From Coriolopsis trogii (taxonomy: Eukaryota > Basidiomycota > Agaricomycetes > Polyporales > Polyporaceae), in the NCBI GenBank assembly GCA_020543525.1, contig JAHYIO010000008.1, positions 1,054,001 to 1,118,000 of the forward strand: a stretch of 64,000 bases of DNA, given 5' to 3'. The position numbers and the translations under genes were made by a program. Shown piece after piece: positions 46,191 through 57,593 of this stretch (positions are counted from its first letter, which is position 1; each line of letters begins with the position of its first letter). The notes beneath the pieces are model-generated. The model did not search any database. It had not been told where the DNA came from and saw only the letters and a list, made by a program, of their open reading frames with translations.

Positions 46191-48213
46191 CTACCAAATG
46201 CAAGTGGGCAAGGTGAGGACGATTGACGGTGTCGCTGCTGAGCGACGACGAGTGTGGTGTGGTTCAGAACCACCGCTTGACGTGATATGAACCAGTGGTG
46301 CAGGATCCAGGGTCTTGCGAAGCACGCGATCCTGTGGCGTCGAGCAAACCTTCATATTTCTAAGGACAGTTCTGTATCATGTGAAAGGTGCAGACAAGGT
46401 ACAGACGACTCACCTGACAGGAACTCCTCAACTCGACGCCCGAATCCTCGCCAATGGTCAGAAGGGATGAGCCGGGACTCGGTTCATTGACACCAGAGGA
46501 CAGGGAGGCAACGGAGTGGTATTGAGGAATTGAGGAAACGTCAATTTTGACCGAGCATAGCTGCCGCGCACTCCAACTCTCAGCGCAAGTCAGATATGCC
46601 GCACGGCATCTTACCTGCCCAAAGTCTTCGGGCTCGCCCTCTGTATCCTCTCCCTGTGGGATCTACTCGACACTTCAGCAATGTTGAAGGGGTGGGATAA
46701 CCTGGTACACGCCAAGAGAAACGGGAGTCAGTGTCGCGTTGCCAAAGTAACGCAAGACCCCTCTCATCGATGTTTGGGTGAGTAAAGTTGGGCTATTGAA
46801 TAGAGCGATGTGTGTATACCGCGTTCGGCATGACAAGGACGCACTGGCATATGCGCCTTCCATCCCGAGTCCTCTGTAACACAGCGTTCACAAGCTGCTT
46901 ATCGAGCCGCCTTCCCACTATGACTGAGCTGCAAGCCGCAGTGCATACGAAATATCTTCCATATAGCCTGATAGGAGGTGATGTCCCATTAGTTTAGGAG
47001 ATAAATCTTAACTTGGCCCTCGTTTTCACGACGTGGGGAGATACCCTGCCTGTTTCGAGACCCTTGCACGGCCTTGCGAGGCGTGTTCGTCCACAAGTAA
47101 CCCGATACTAGTATGGAAAGGAGCAGAGCGCCGACGTACCTTGCTCCTACGCAATAACTTCGGAGGTCTGGGAAGAAGTGCAAGCTGCGCTTGTGTCACT
47201 GTCTCACCGTCCTGAAGCGTGTCCGCGAGGACAGATCCTTGGTCCTGGCAATAAACATACCACGCACCTTTGGACACACACCAGTCTCGGCAACTGTTAG
47301 TTGTTCAACGGAGGATCGACTTCTCCTGTGGAGGTATCTCGGGATAGCTCGCGACTTGCAGCGCGCTCGAGTTTTCTACGTGTAGGACCCCACACCTGAT
47401 GATGGACGGCGAGGGAACTCACCGGACGTCTGTTAGTATAGGTGAGCCACGGATGGTAAGAGAGCAATTTACCGTAGTGACGCCTGAGCAAGGTAGCACA
47501 AGAACTCCACTAAAAGGGATGGCCAGCGCCCAAAAGGAAATGTGTGAAGGTTTCGACGAGGTGAGCAGAGATACGCGGGAGTGGCGACGGCCTCACGATT
47601 GTTGGGTGTATTCGTCGGCTTCGGCGTCTAACCCGAATGGGGTGTCCTAGGGTAATCGAATGGCACGTCAAGAGGCGCAAGTAAGATCGGACAGGTTAGA
47701 TATGTTTTTGGACATGGTGCGAGGAGATAAGTAGAACTCAGCTTGGAAAATATGCCGACGAATCGTCAGTAGACGACGGGGACCGCATCAAACGAGCACT
47801 TAACGCAGTGAACAGACACATGCATGAGCGACGACGTTGGAGTCGGTTCATTGTCCCTCTCAAAGTGAAAAGCACGGGTGCCTGGAAGGAGCGAGAATGT
47901 TTCCAAAAGCTTCGGAAGCGTATGAGATATGATGTGACCGTGTCCGCGGGCGATGCAAGGAGAATGCGGTAGTCGATGACTGAACAATGGGAGCGGAGAA
48001 TGGTACAGGTGACAAAGAGCGAGAAGAAACCATGGAGCCAAAAGCCCAGAAGCGTGGGTCACGACGATGGGCAGAATCGCGCCCTGTCGCGCATGCGCCG
48101 CGGAACGCCCTTGGTACGTCCTACCCGCAATGAATGCTCGAGGTGGTATGCCCGATACATTCTACGTGGTGCTGAATGCTGTAAAATGGCGCAAAGAATA
48201 GACGTTAATGGGC
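46191..48213. other. Spacer, nothing recognised
   Basis: Two kilobases with only short, unrelated frames on both strands. It should hold the promoter and first exon of the gene at 45732-46190, but I cannot place them. No repeats or element ends found by eye. Confidence 0.4.
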
Positions 48214-49598
48214 TTAATATAACGGCCCCGACGAAATCCTCATGTACTGAAAGAGGAGCCCGACGCCGTTGCGCTTGACGAACAAATCTGCGATGTTAGA
48301 GTCACAGGTCAAGAGAACAACCAGCTTCAAGACAGATATCAGCTCGTCCTTCGGTAGCGTCGGCACCGCTGGGAGACGCATATAGAACTCGAACAACGAG
48401 TTACGTGCCTCGGCATACCGCGACCTTGAGCAATTGCCTCGCGAACGATCAGGTCCTTCTCTCTTGGCAGTGTGGAGAGTCGCCGATGACAAGCAGCGAC
48501 TCAATGACGAGGAGCTGGGCCGGAAGCCAGTCTGGGATTGTGGGGTGATCGTCCCCATCAGGGTTGGAAAGGAGGAGAGATAGGAGCACGTTCATCAGGT
48601 CTTCGGCCTCTTCGTCTTGCATTTGCGCTGCTTGCAACCTAGGTTCGCCTAACATGAGAGCTAGAAGATGGCAACGAACAGCAGGCGGCTGCTCCTGCAC
48701 ATCATATGCAGCTGGCGAGAACGCCTGGATGTCGTCGATGTGTGCCTTGACCGCTTGAGTGCGATACTCGCTGGTCGGGCCGACGAAGACCTCCTGCATG
48801 TCGAAGACTAAAGTAGGATCATGATGTTCGTCGACCAGCCCAAGCTCGGCGACCGATGCCGTCCTCCAGCGGTTCTCGAGCCGTCTTCAACTCTTTCACC
48901 CATTCGTCGGCACTCTTGCCGGGAGTAGAAGGAGGTTCCTTGACAATAGGCGCAACTGTCCGATGCAGCTGGAACCTCCGCCGGCGGTTGGGCAGCATCG
49001 CCAAGGCTTGACCTTCAGCTTGGCCCTCAACTTGGCCTTCAGCGGGAGCAGGAGCAGTTGCCACGCCCTCAGCAGGAGCAGGCTGCGCCTCAGGTGCAGA
49101 CTCCGGATCGGGCGGGAAGGAATTCGGCGGAGCGAGGAGCAGCTCCGTCGATGCGTTGACGTAAATAGGAGTACGGACGAGTGTACGCTTAGCAGCCGAT
49201 TGAGGGAAGCCCACGTCCATGAGCTGCCGGATGCGGTTCTCGTCGGTGCCGGCGAGCTGAGACATGCGCGGGATGCCAGATGCGCCGCCACCGAGCATCG
49301 ACGCTGACGACTGCACGTCCTTGATATCCTCGTTCTCAGTGTTCAACGGCTCCATGACGATATGCACGACGGACGTGACGCCGATGGGTGCGGATGGGAG
49401 CCAGGAGGTTTCCCAGATGGAATGAATGAGAGGAAGCGCAGCTCGACGCATCCGTACCAAGAAGTTGTGCGGCTCGAAGTAGTCGGGCTCCGTGTCCTTT
49501 TTGTCTGTAGTGATGGCAAGCGGCGTCTGTGATGACTCGAAGAGGGGACGGGAAGAGACACTACTCGCGGGAAAGGCTAAAGAACGCGTCAAGACCAC
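48214..49598 (-). pseudogene. Internal fragment of a Tom1/HUWE1-type HECT E3 ubiquitin ligase
   Basis: Tom1/HUWE1 ligases exceed 3000 residues and end in a HECT domain. Here only about 450 residues of the N-terminal half remain. In order on the minus strand: RSLAFPASSVSSRPLFESSQ (its start at 49598 is an in-frame codon without a real start context), DYFEPHNFLVRMRRAALP, a UBA-like segment IRQLMDVGFPQSAAKRTLVR, acidic/Pro-Ala linker, ADEWVKELKTAREPLEDGIG, then in another frame AFSPAAYDVQEQPPAVRCHL and, after a further break, FEFYMRLPAVPTLPKDELIS. A small deletion near 48845 shifts the frame inside what should be GRRALGLVDEH, and another frame change lies near 48470. Nothing of the HECT domain is nearby, so this is a displaced, decayed piece. 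Confidence 0.75.
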
Positions 49599-50873
49599 CT
49601 ACGCCCAACAGAAGACACGGTCGACGGGAGGAGGCCTTGGAAGATTGAACACCAATGATGACAAGACAAGAGCAAGAGGTGACGGACTCACGAGACTATA
49701 ATTACTGTAGATAGCACGAAGTGAGTGACACTGGTGGACAATGGCCGCCCGGTCTTGAACGATAGCACGATTGTCTGTTGGCACAGTGAAGAACCCATAG
49801 TGCGCGACAAAACTACACACCGTTGTACCAGATGTGATGGTCAGTCTCTCCGAGCCATCTGCGCTAAGATGCTAATTGGGAACTCAATGCTCACCGATAT
49901 GTTACTGATTCCGAGTCCTTCGATGCCAGCAGATGCCAATGCGAATTTCATTCAGAAACTCATAACGGCAACGAAGTCTATCCTAGTCCAGCTATGCCGA
50001 AGCGGGCATGTTTCTTATTGACTAGCGTATCTTCAACGCTGAGGCGAAAGGGCAATGCGAGGGTACCACGAGGATTGTCGGAGTGGAATTCGCGAGAAAA
50101 GTTGCGCATATGCGAGTGAAGGTCTTGCGCGGCAGCAACGGCCTTCCCCATCATGCCAGATGTCGTGTGGACTGTGTCAGTTCGTGCGCGTGAAGGTGTA
50201 GACTGTCCAAAGACGCACTCTGCGGTACCCCAGGATTGTTGTGTACCAGAGCTAGTGTGCGTGAGGTCTCTCTGCAAGTTGGCAACGCGCTGAGTGAGAG
50301 TAGTACCGAGGGAGTACACGCAAATGGAATCAGTGGACAATGAGTATACTCCTTGCGTCAAAACCGGGAAACACTCAACTCTGGACCTTACAAGTATTCA
50401 GTATTCCTCCTGTCCGCCTCTCGGCCTCGGTGGATATGTCGTCCGAGTGGCGGCTACAGAGAAAGAATAGACAGTGTATCGGGGGTGAGCAGCGCGCCGC
50501 GACAGTCGAATGGGAGGAGCAAGATGATAGAGAACTCGAACCATAGTCGTGGAGGAAGGGCACCGCCGCGCGCCACACCGAGATCGCACCGTAAGATATG
50601 CATCGTTCCCGATGAATTGACTTCGAGGACGAATAGACCGGCATCTATAGATTGTGGTGGTGCGCGCGCATTCGTGACTTATCACACAACGTGTTCAGAA
50701 ATGGTAATCGCGATATTCCGGATCCCCCGGCGCTTGGTACATGGACTAGTAGTGCGCATCCTCCCCGCCCGCCCCATTGCCTCAAACTACTCCAGACCAA
50801 TATGACTTGTGTTCAAGATGCTCTAGTAAAAATATGAAGCTCGTTCCGCATGTCCTAGTGAATGTCACTCACC
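49599..50873. other. Spacer, nothing recognised
   Basis: Short frames only. I see no continuation of the ligase fragment upstream of 49598 and no transposon ends. Confidence 0.4.
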
Positions 50874-51329
50874 TCAGTCTTCAGTCATCGCATGCTCGTA
50901 CTCCCACTCCATGTAATCGTCTTCGCTTTCTGGTTCCTCCCCCATATCGACATCCTCGTCTCCGGCTCTCCCAGATTCCTCTTCTGGGTCGTCGACGGCC
51001 ATCTCATTCTCCACAACCCACATTGGGTCATCGTCGTTCGTCCCCGAATGGGCGACGTTCGCCCCGCCCGCTGTGTTTGCCCCGCCCGCTGTGTTTGCCC
51101 CGCCCGCTGTGTGTGCCCCGCCCGCTGTGTTTGCCCCGCCCGCTGTGTGTGCCCCGCCTGCTGTGTTTGCCCCGCCCGCTGTGTGTGCCCCGCCTGCTGT
51201 GTTTGCCCCGCCCGCTGTGTGTGCCCCGCCCGCTGTACTCGCCCCACCCGCTGAGTTCGCCCCTGCGGGGTTCGGGCCGAGTAGAGCCATGATGTGATTG
51301 GTCGCGGTAATCGTAGGCGGGGCTTGCAT
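50874..51329 (-). CDS. Hypothetical protein with hexapeptide repeats and acidic tail (151 aa from the ATG)
   Basis: From the ATG at 51329 the frame encodes MQAPPTITATNHIMALLG, then about eleven alternating hexapeptides of the type GGANTA / GGAHTA, then a strongly acidic C-terminus (DDPEEESGRAGDEDVDMGEE) ending HAMTED. The same frame stays open upstream to about 51545 without an ATG, so an earlier exon may exist. The repeats come from an 18-bp minisatellite that keeps all frames open, so openness alone is weak evidence. The acidic tail, which is outside the repeat, is the main support for coding. Function unknown. Confidence 0.4.
   Translation of the reverse strand: MQAPPTITATNHIMALLGPNPAGANSAGGASTAGGAHTAGGANTAGGAHTAGGANTAGGAHTAGGANTAGGAHTAGGANTAGGANTAGGANVAHSGTNDDDPMWVVENEMAVDDPEEESGRAGDEDVDMGEEPESEDDYMEWEYEHAMTED
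51055..51252. repeat. 18-bp minisatellite, about 11 units
   Basis: Eleven consecutive units of 18 bases of the form GTGTTTGCCCCGCCCGCT. T and G alternate at the fifth base (GTGTT / GTGTG), so most of the array also has a 36-bp higher order. The period is a multiple of three, so each of several frames reads a hexapeptide repeat. Confidence 0.9.
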
Positions 51330-51699
51330 GATGTCTAGTCGTCGCGCTGATTGGCTTGCCGACGTTGTCGCGGAGTGGGTAGGTAGCAGTGCAAGTAAGG
51401 ACGGCTGGTGGTGAGGGATGAGCGACGCGTGAATGTCCAGCTGCAGGCGCGCGTTCACTTCTGCAGCTGCTACCGCAGTGTACTTACCCACCGTCCGGGC
51501 CCTTGCTTCGCACTGACTTCGCACTGACTTCCCGACCTTACTCAATCCTTCCTCCTCGTGATTGATCCTATAGACTGGAATCTGGTAAATTAGACTTTGC
51601 GGGGGTGGCTGTGTTGATCGCGCGAGGAGTATCCGATCTGCTAGCGACTATTAGCGCCCTTTACTGTCAGTCACGAATACTATACGTACGCGTATTAGC

Positions 51700-52140
51700 T
51701 ACAAAGGGGCACTGGCAATTGGGGGAGGTGATAGGAGTGATATGCGACATACCATTCCATACACAGTATACTGGTGCTACCATATACCATATATGGATGC
51801 ACAGATTGCACATCCTGCCCATGTTGCCCACCGCGAAAACGGGACTTTGCCCGTCGTGATAGTATCACGGCGGACAAAGGTTGGGGTGCAGGAATGAGGA
51901 ATTACCTGGTCTTCCATATATGGAATGTACTGGTGCTACTACATACCATATATGGACGGACAGGATATCATTTCGCCCCCCACGCAAACGCGACTTTGCC
52001 CGTCGTGTAACGGTGGGCCTCGGTTGGAGGGAAGGAATGGGAGGGAAACGTTACCTAGCTTTCCATATATGTTTTGTGGTGCTATAACTTGCCGTATATG
52101 GACAGACACTCATGCAGTGACGAGCCTTCGCGGGGGTGGG
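51700..52140. repeat. Three diverged tandem units of about 150 bp
   Basis: Each unit carries ACTGGTGCTAC or a close variant, then a CCATATATGG-like palindrome about ten bases on. In the first two units GACTTTGCCCGTCGTG follows. The shared part recurs at about 51766, 51926 and 52075. The spacing of 147-163 bp and partial decay suggest an old tandem duplication, not an active satellite. No gene overlaps it. Confidence 0.75.
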
Positions 52141-54567
52141 ATGCAAGCCAGGGGGCGAACTAGAACATACCAGTCTATGGCACTCTGCTATGCGGAGCGC
52201 GTCAGACAGGGACAACGTGAGATGCTGCACTCGCGCTACAGATATCATATCACACTCACCTAACACATCTACAGTGTTGTTCGACTCCAGGTGTTGGTAT
52301 TGGCGAGGTGACCCCCCGTCAGCGATTGGGCGGGGCAGGGCCACAATGTCGGCGTGAATATGGCATGAATGGGCTTAACGGCCCATGGCTACCACAGAAG
52401 CAAAAGGCACCAGGGTAGATGTACTGGCTGTCAAGCATAGGATTGTGATCCCGTACGCCTTCGGGGTCAATAACAACAGCGGCCGGAGCCCGGCCATGTA
52501 TTGAACAGACTCCAAGAGATGACCTGACGTTGTTGGTGAACAAATTTTCATGCCAGGGCGAGGTTGAGCCAGTTGTTGGCCCTTATACAAGCCAAGAGGG
52601 TGTTCCGATCGCAGGCGGATAGGATAAGGACGAGAACGTCGTAGTCCAGTAGTCGCAGCGACATAGCAGTGCCAGACGATCCAGCCGTCTGATAACATTA
52701 GCATACACCAGCTACCAAAGCCCTAGTACTCACAGTCGTTGCACAGTGATACATCTAGATGTGGCAAGATGTAGCCTGGTGATGGACGGTGAACATGTAG
52801 GAATGAAGGATGCGGTCGAGTCCTGTACGGATACTCGGCAGCGACTGTGTCTGCTGCCAGGCTTCAGCCGTTCACTTGCACAGGTTACGTCTTCCGTCGC
52901 GAAGTCCGCAAGCCCAAGCGTGAGATCGTCAATACTATATGGCAGATTTCCGTGAGCATCTGTAAGATGGAGTAACTTTGACACATACTAGTTGCAGTCA
53001 TCACCACCGATGGCATAGGAACCGTTATCCCTGAGCGTGCGTCTGCACTGTGCAGTTTGCTGGGCTATTATAAAGGTGAGCAGTTTTCTCCCCTGGCCTC
53101 CGCGTAACACGACACGTCACGAAAACACCCCTCATCAGATCTCAATTCCAAGTTCAAATCTGCGTCAAGGCCGATAGGAGATCTTCAGAGCAGATCCATA
53201 CTTTGCTAAAACGGATACGGAGAGAGGTCTTACCGGAAGACTCACAATCCTCAGCTGCGACCATCTGCCACCGCTGCCATTGCCGCCAACACCTCGCCGT
53301 TGTGGTTGTGGCGCTGGCACCTGAAATTGTTGAGGCGCTCATAGTGCAGCGTGTGGAAGGAAGCAAGGGGAACAAGTAGTTTGCTTATATATCGCAATGA
53401 ATATCGACAACCAGACCAAACTCTAGTACTACAAAACAGTATCTGGGTGCATTGAGTAAGCATTGTGCGTCGAAGTGCAGTCTCGACATGACAAGAAAGA
53501 GACTCACATCAATCATACTCGTCGATGAGCGGTTCCCATTCTTGCACAAAATGTGCCAAGGAACGGTGCATGGAAAGCGATCTTGGCCTCGTGCGATTTG
53601 ATGTACTGTTAGATCGGGATTCTCGGAGATGACAGTGCGCCGTCGTCGCTATCGCACTGCCACGCACATTGAAACCCTGCTGCCGCCGCAGCACATTGAA
53701 ACCCTGCTGCCGCCGCAAGGATTCGTATGGAAGGGCACAGGAGTAAATGTCACAGACTGGGGAAAGCAGCGAGGGGCGCACATCTCCGAACCTCTGAGCG
53801 ATCCGAAGTTGTGCTTTCAAGTTCCTGTCGAGGACCTTCGGAGGGTAAGCAGCCCCGATACGATACGAATGAGTTTCCAGCTGACTTTGACCTCGTCGCG
53901 TCTTTGGACCAAAACTGCAGGTGAAATGGCGACATGTGGCTGTACGACTGTTTTTGTTGTGCTAGTCGTCGCCGGTATCGATGCCTGCTGCCGCCGAGAA
54001 TCCAGAGCCAAGTCGGCCGACGCAGCATATGTTAGGTGAATCGTAAATCTGGAATGATAGATCCCGAATGTGAGAGACCGAAAAGAGGGGGCAAGGCTTC
54101 GAGCTCTGGCTATCCGGGATTGTGCTGTCGAAGTCTTGTGGCTCGCCGAACAGCAATCCCACGTAAGCTCTTGCGTTCAAAGGATTTGCTACCACGGGGG
54201 CCTGAATGAGGATGCAGTGCGAGGACTCACCGTGTGTGATGCCATTCGCGTAGTCACCGTGCACGAAACTATCCTCGGATTGAATGTCATGTGGGGTCAG
54301 CTTGCACAATCAGCCTGGGGTCACATACCGTCTATTGACAACGCAAGATATTCTCGATGCATACCATACGGAGTCGATGGTAGTAAGATGTGAAGGGCAG
54401 CGGAGTCGTGCAAACTCGCAATCCCAGCATCACCGTGTGACACTGCCACGCAATCCGCCTGTCACGTGATCCCCAAATCGCACCCATCTCAACAAGCGCG
54501 GTATAAAATCGCACAACCCACGATATCACATTTCCTACTGCCAAAACACCTCGTCGCATCAATCTAG
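52141..54567. other. Spacer with fragmentary coding signals
   Basis: No gene model holds. A 27-bp direct duplication lies at 53665-53691 and 53692-53718 (CACATTGAAACCCTGCTGCC and on). A minus-strand ATG at 53342 (MSASTISGASATTTTARC) has TATATAAG about 50 bases upstream but soon runs out. A plus-strand ATG at 52939 can be spliced at 52952-52991 into a short frame with VITTDG. A minus frame at 53962-54309 and a plus frame at 53629-54039 have no recognisable domain. Confidence 0.3.
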
Positions 54568-55670
54568 CTACTCTAGCAGTCCCGCAGCATCCAACTTCTC
54601 GGCGATGGCCTCGCGTCTAGCTCCAATCGCCAAGCCATACTCCTCCAAGACGTCAACATTCAATCCTATCAACGCGTGCGCAAGGTCTACGTCTTCATGA
54701 GCACCCCGAAAGCGGTCACCTTCAGCCCAGGGTGCGCTCATGTACTCCCACAAGATGTCCCTCAAGGTCTCCATCCTCACCATGAGAAGCTTAAGCGAAC
54801 ATATGCCCTGCGACAGCTGCGCGAGTGCCGCGCAGAGGTCAACAACCTTGACTCTCTGGCACTGGAGCTCCTTGTCCGAGTCGGAGGCGAGCCTCTCGAA
54901 GAGGTTGAGGAGTTCCATGGCGGTCGCTATAACGCGTTCCATCTCCGCACTGATGAAGCGCGAGGAGTCTTGAGTGGACGCCGAAGACATGGCCACGACG
55001 GGCTCGAAGGACAAGACGACCCGTCCGATCACAGGTGGAACGTGCGTGGCGAAGGAGGTTCCCACCATAACAGTACGGTATATAGCTGTGAGCCTATATA
55101 TATGTACACATCAGCTATCGACCCGTACGCACGATACAGAACATACCTCGTCGCGGTAAGCTCGATGTGAGTGAGAAGGCGGTACAGTTCCAACGACATG
55201 GAGCGGGACTTCTGGCTTATCGCCATCAGGAGTGCCACCTCTCCATAACCGTGCTTTTTGGGGGCGCTGTCTTCGGCGAGAAGGATGTATGCGTCGGCAG
55301 CCAGAGCAACGTCGGCGGCATCTGCAACCGCTAGGAAGAACATGGACGGTTCCATGGACCGCGAGAGGTCGGAAAGCTGTGCGATGTAGTAGCCTTGATG
55401 GGTGATGAGATTGAGGAGGGTGCTATTGACTGGGTGGGACGGGGCGCAGACAAAAGAGATGGTGGAAAGTGGCCAGGAAAGACAGACGGTTGCGAGGATC
55501 GCCTCCTCGATACTTCCAATTGAGGCCTGCACATGGGCGTCGGACATGTCGAGATGTAGATTGTTGACAGAGGACAGGAATGCCGGATACGGCGAGACGG
55601 CGTACAACAAAGGCAGAACAATGGTGTGGCATAGCACGACGAGGATGACTTCAGGCACGTATCGTTGCAT
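54568..55670 (-). CDS. Unrecognised helical protein (349 aa, 2 or more exons)
   Basis: Exons 55670-55147 and 55093-54568 join in frame (LTAT-R-LTAIYRTV) to 349 residues. The ATG at 55670 directly follows an acceptor-like CCCCAG. A perfect upstream intron (GTAAGG...CCCCAG) and another before it would add in-frame residues NHTLK and a segment with DIYVPLDG, so the true start may lie near 55.85 kb. The first 25 residues are hydrophobic (VILVVLCHTIVLPLLYAV). The rest is mostly helical with many Leu and Ala, for example ADAADVALAADAYILLAEDS and MELLNLFERLASDSDKEL, and it ends in a Glu/Ala-rich helix. I recognise no domain. It could be a fungal-specific protein. Confidence 0.55.
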
Positions 55671-57593
55671 CTGGGGACACTAATGAGAACGTTGATACAG
55701 GGATATGCTGCCGCCTTACCTTGAGAGTGTGATTCTAGAAGAGGGTGCAGGAGAGAGCAGGACGAAAGGATGAGAGTGCAGACACGCCGTCCAGTGGCAC
55801 ATAAATATCGGCGGCTATCGTGTAGATGTCTTCGGAGGCCTCATGTTCGATCGAGATCTAATGGTGTCGCGGCCTGGGCAAGGCAAGGCTGAGCGATAAT
55901 AAGCATTGAGGGAGATGATTATCGAGGCTATATAGACGAAGGATCAAGAGAGAATTGAAGAGAAGAGAGTTACTTTGCCGGCCGTGGGCGCGGATTCAAC
56001 GTCGAATGGCGGCTATGGTGAGGTAGACATACAAACTCAGCATTCAATATTCCGAATTTGAATCAAGAAGCCATACACTGCGCCACAAGTTAGTGGATTC
56101 ATGACTAGCAGGACGACGAATGGGGAGCGAGGAAACGTACGCGCCTGTCGTCGGCTCTCTTGGAGATGTAAATCGACCCCCTATAGATGAAGTAAATATG
56201 AACTCAGCGGCGCTTTGAGCAGGCGACGCGAAAGTGTCCCCCGATAACCTGCATACGTATCCGACAACAATGCGCTCACCATATACTGGCCCCTGCCGAC
56301 CGAATTCTCCCGTATCCACGCAGATGCCCACAGGGTAGTGGCTCTTCCAGGCTCAGGTCCGGTTACGGCTCTGGGAAGTTCCCTGCTATCCTTTGTTGAG
56401 CGGCAGGGGGCACCTTCGCTGAGGGGCACTAGCGGATGGCCATAGCCAGCAAAAAGCAAGGACTGGGTCTGAGTCGTCTGACGGATACCACCACCGCCGC
56501 TCAGCGCTCAGCGCTCAGCGTCGAGCGCCCACAAATGAGCCGATTGCCAATATGGGAGATCGCCCCCGCGTGCAGTCTGCCCCGTCATCCATCAAGTCCT
56601 ACGACGCCAACCCTCCTGACGCATACAACATTCGCTAGGTACACCAATTAAGACTGTATTCGGGGACTTGCCGACGCCTAGTGTTCTCATCCAAGCACTG
56701 ATGCATCACTCCCCGCTTTGGGGGAACGTCCAAGCTCTGAAAAAGATGCTAATTGAGGTGGAGAAGAATCTGAAAGTCCTTCAGGATGCTCATTCCTACA
56801 TTTAGAAGGAGGTGACATAACTCGAAGTTCGATGCATCCTGACGGGCGAATACCATCGGCTTATGGAGCGGAGCCCCACTATCAAGGCGGCACCGGCATG
56901 CTCGAGGCCGGCAACGTACACGGTCCAAGGGATCAAGTGAAACCACGTCGCTTCAAGAGTATGCTGACTGTTTGCTATCTGTATGCTCTCTTCGCCCGTT
57001 GTTTGCGCGGAGGTCAGAGCCGAATACCGCCGCCGCTACGCGACTATCCAGAGCTATGTCCCATGCGGCCGTGCATTCTCTCTAAATACCTTTCGATAAT
57101 CCTGCGGGAGCAGACATACAGGATTGAATATCCTACCCATGCGAGCTATTCAAAAGCCAATGCATTCGTGCTTGACAAGCGGTAAGAATAGTGAGAGCGA
57201 GGAAGGAAAATAATTGGACCCGAAGGAGTGTGGCTGTAGGCTACCGTGATCAACACGTGGCTTAAGGAGTGTACGGACAGAGAGCGCCGGGAGTATAAAC
57301 GTACAGGGGGAACGATACTACGGTACACATAAATGGCAGGAGACAGGGGGGAAGGCGAGTGGGCTGAATGGAGCCCGTAGAACATGTCATATCAATGACA
57401 TAACGGCATACAGCAGCCGATCGAGAAGATGCATAGGGGGGACGGACAAGGAATGAGAACATATGAAGGAGAGACATATTGGGATAGAGGAGGTTGCAAG
57501 CGGAGTGCATGAGCGAAAACTAGACATAGCTGGAAGGAGATGCTTCGGTAAGAGAGGACGGGAGGGCAAACGTTCGTTCGTGCGCACGCATGT
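55671..57593. other. Spacer; possible upstream exons of the 349-aa gene
   Basis: Up to about 55930 it probably holds 5' exons and a TATATAG promoter element for the minus gene ending at 54568. Between 56044 and 56460 minus-strand frames can be linked by introns but give no coherent protein. A GCTCAGC triplet repeat lies at about 56501-56522. From 56.6 to 57.6 kb I see nothing. Confidence 0.35.

Noticed and set aside
50777..51292. Plus-strand frames with PRPLCL / PARCVC repeats
   Set aside because: They arise only because the 18-bp repeat has a period divisible by three. Nothing outside the repeat supports coding on this strand.
54500..54507. TATAAAA as a promoter
   Set aside because: On plus it points into the 3' end of a minus-strand gene, and no plus-strand gene follows.
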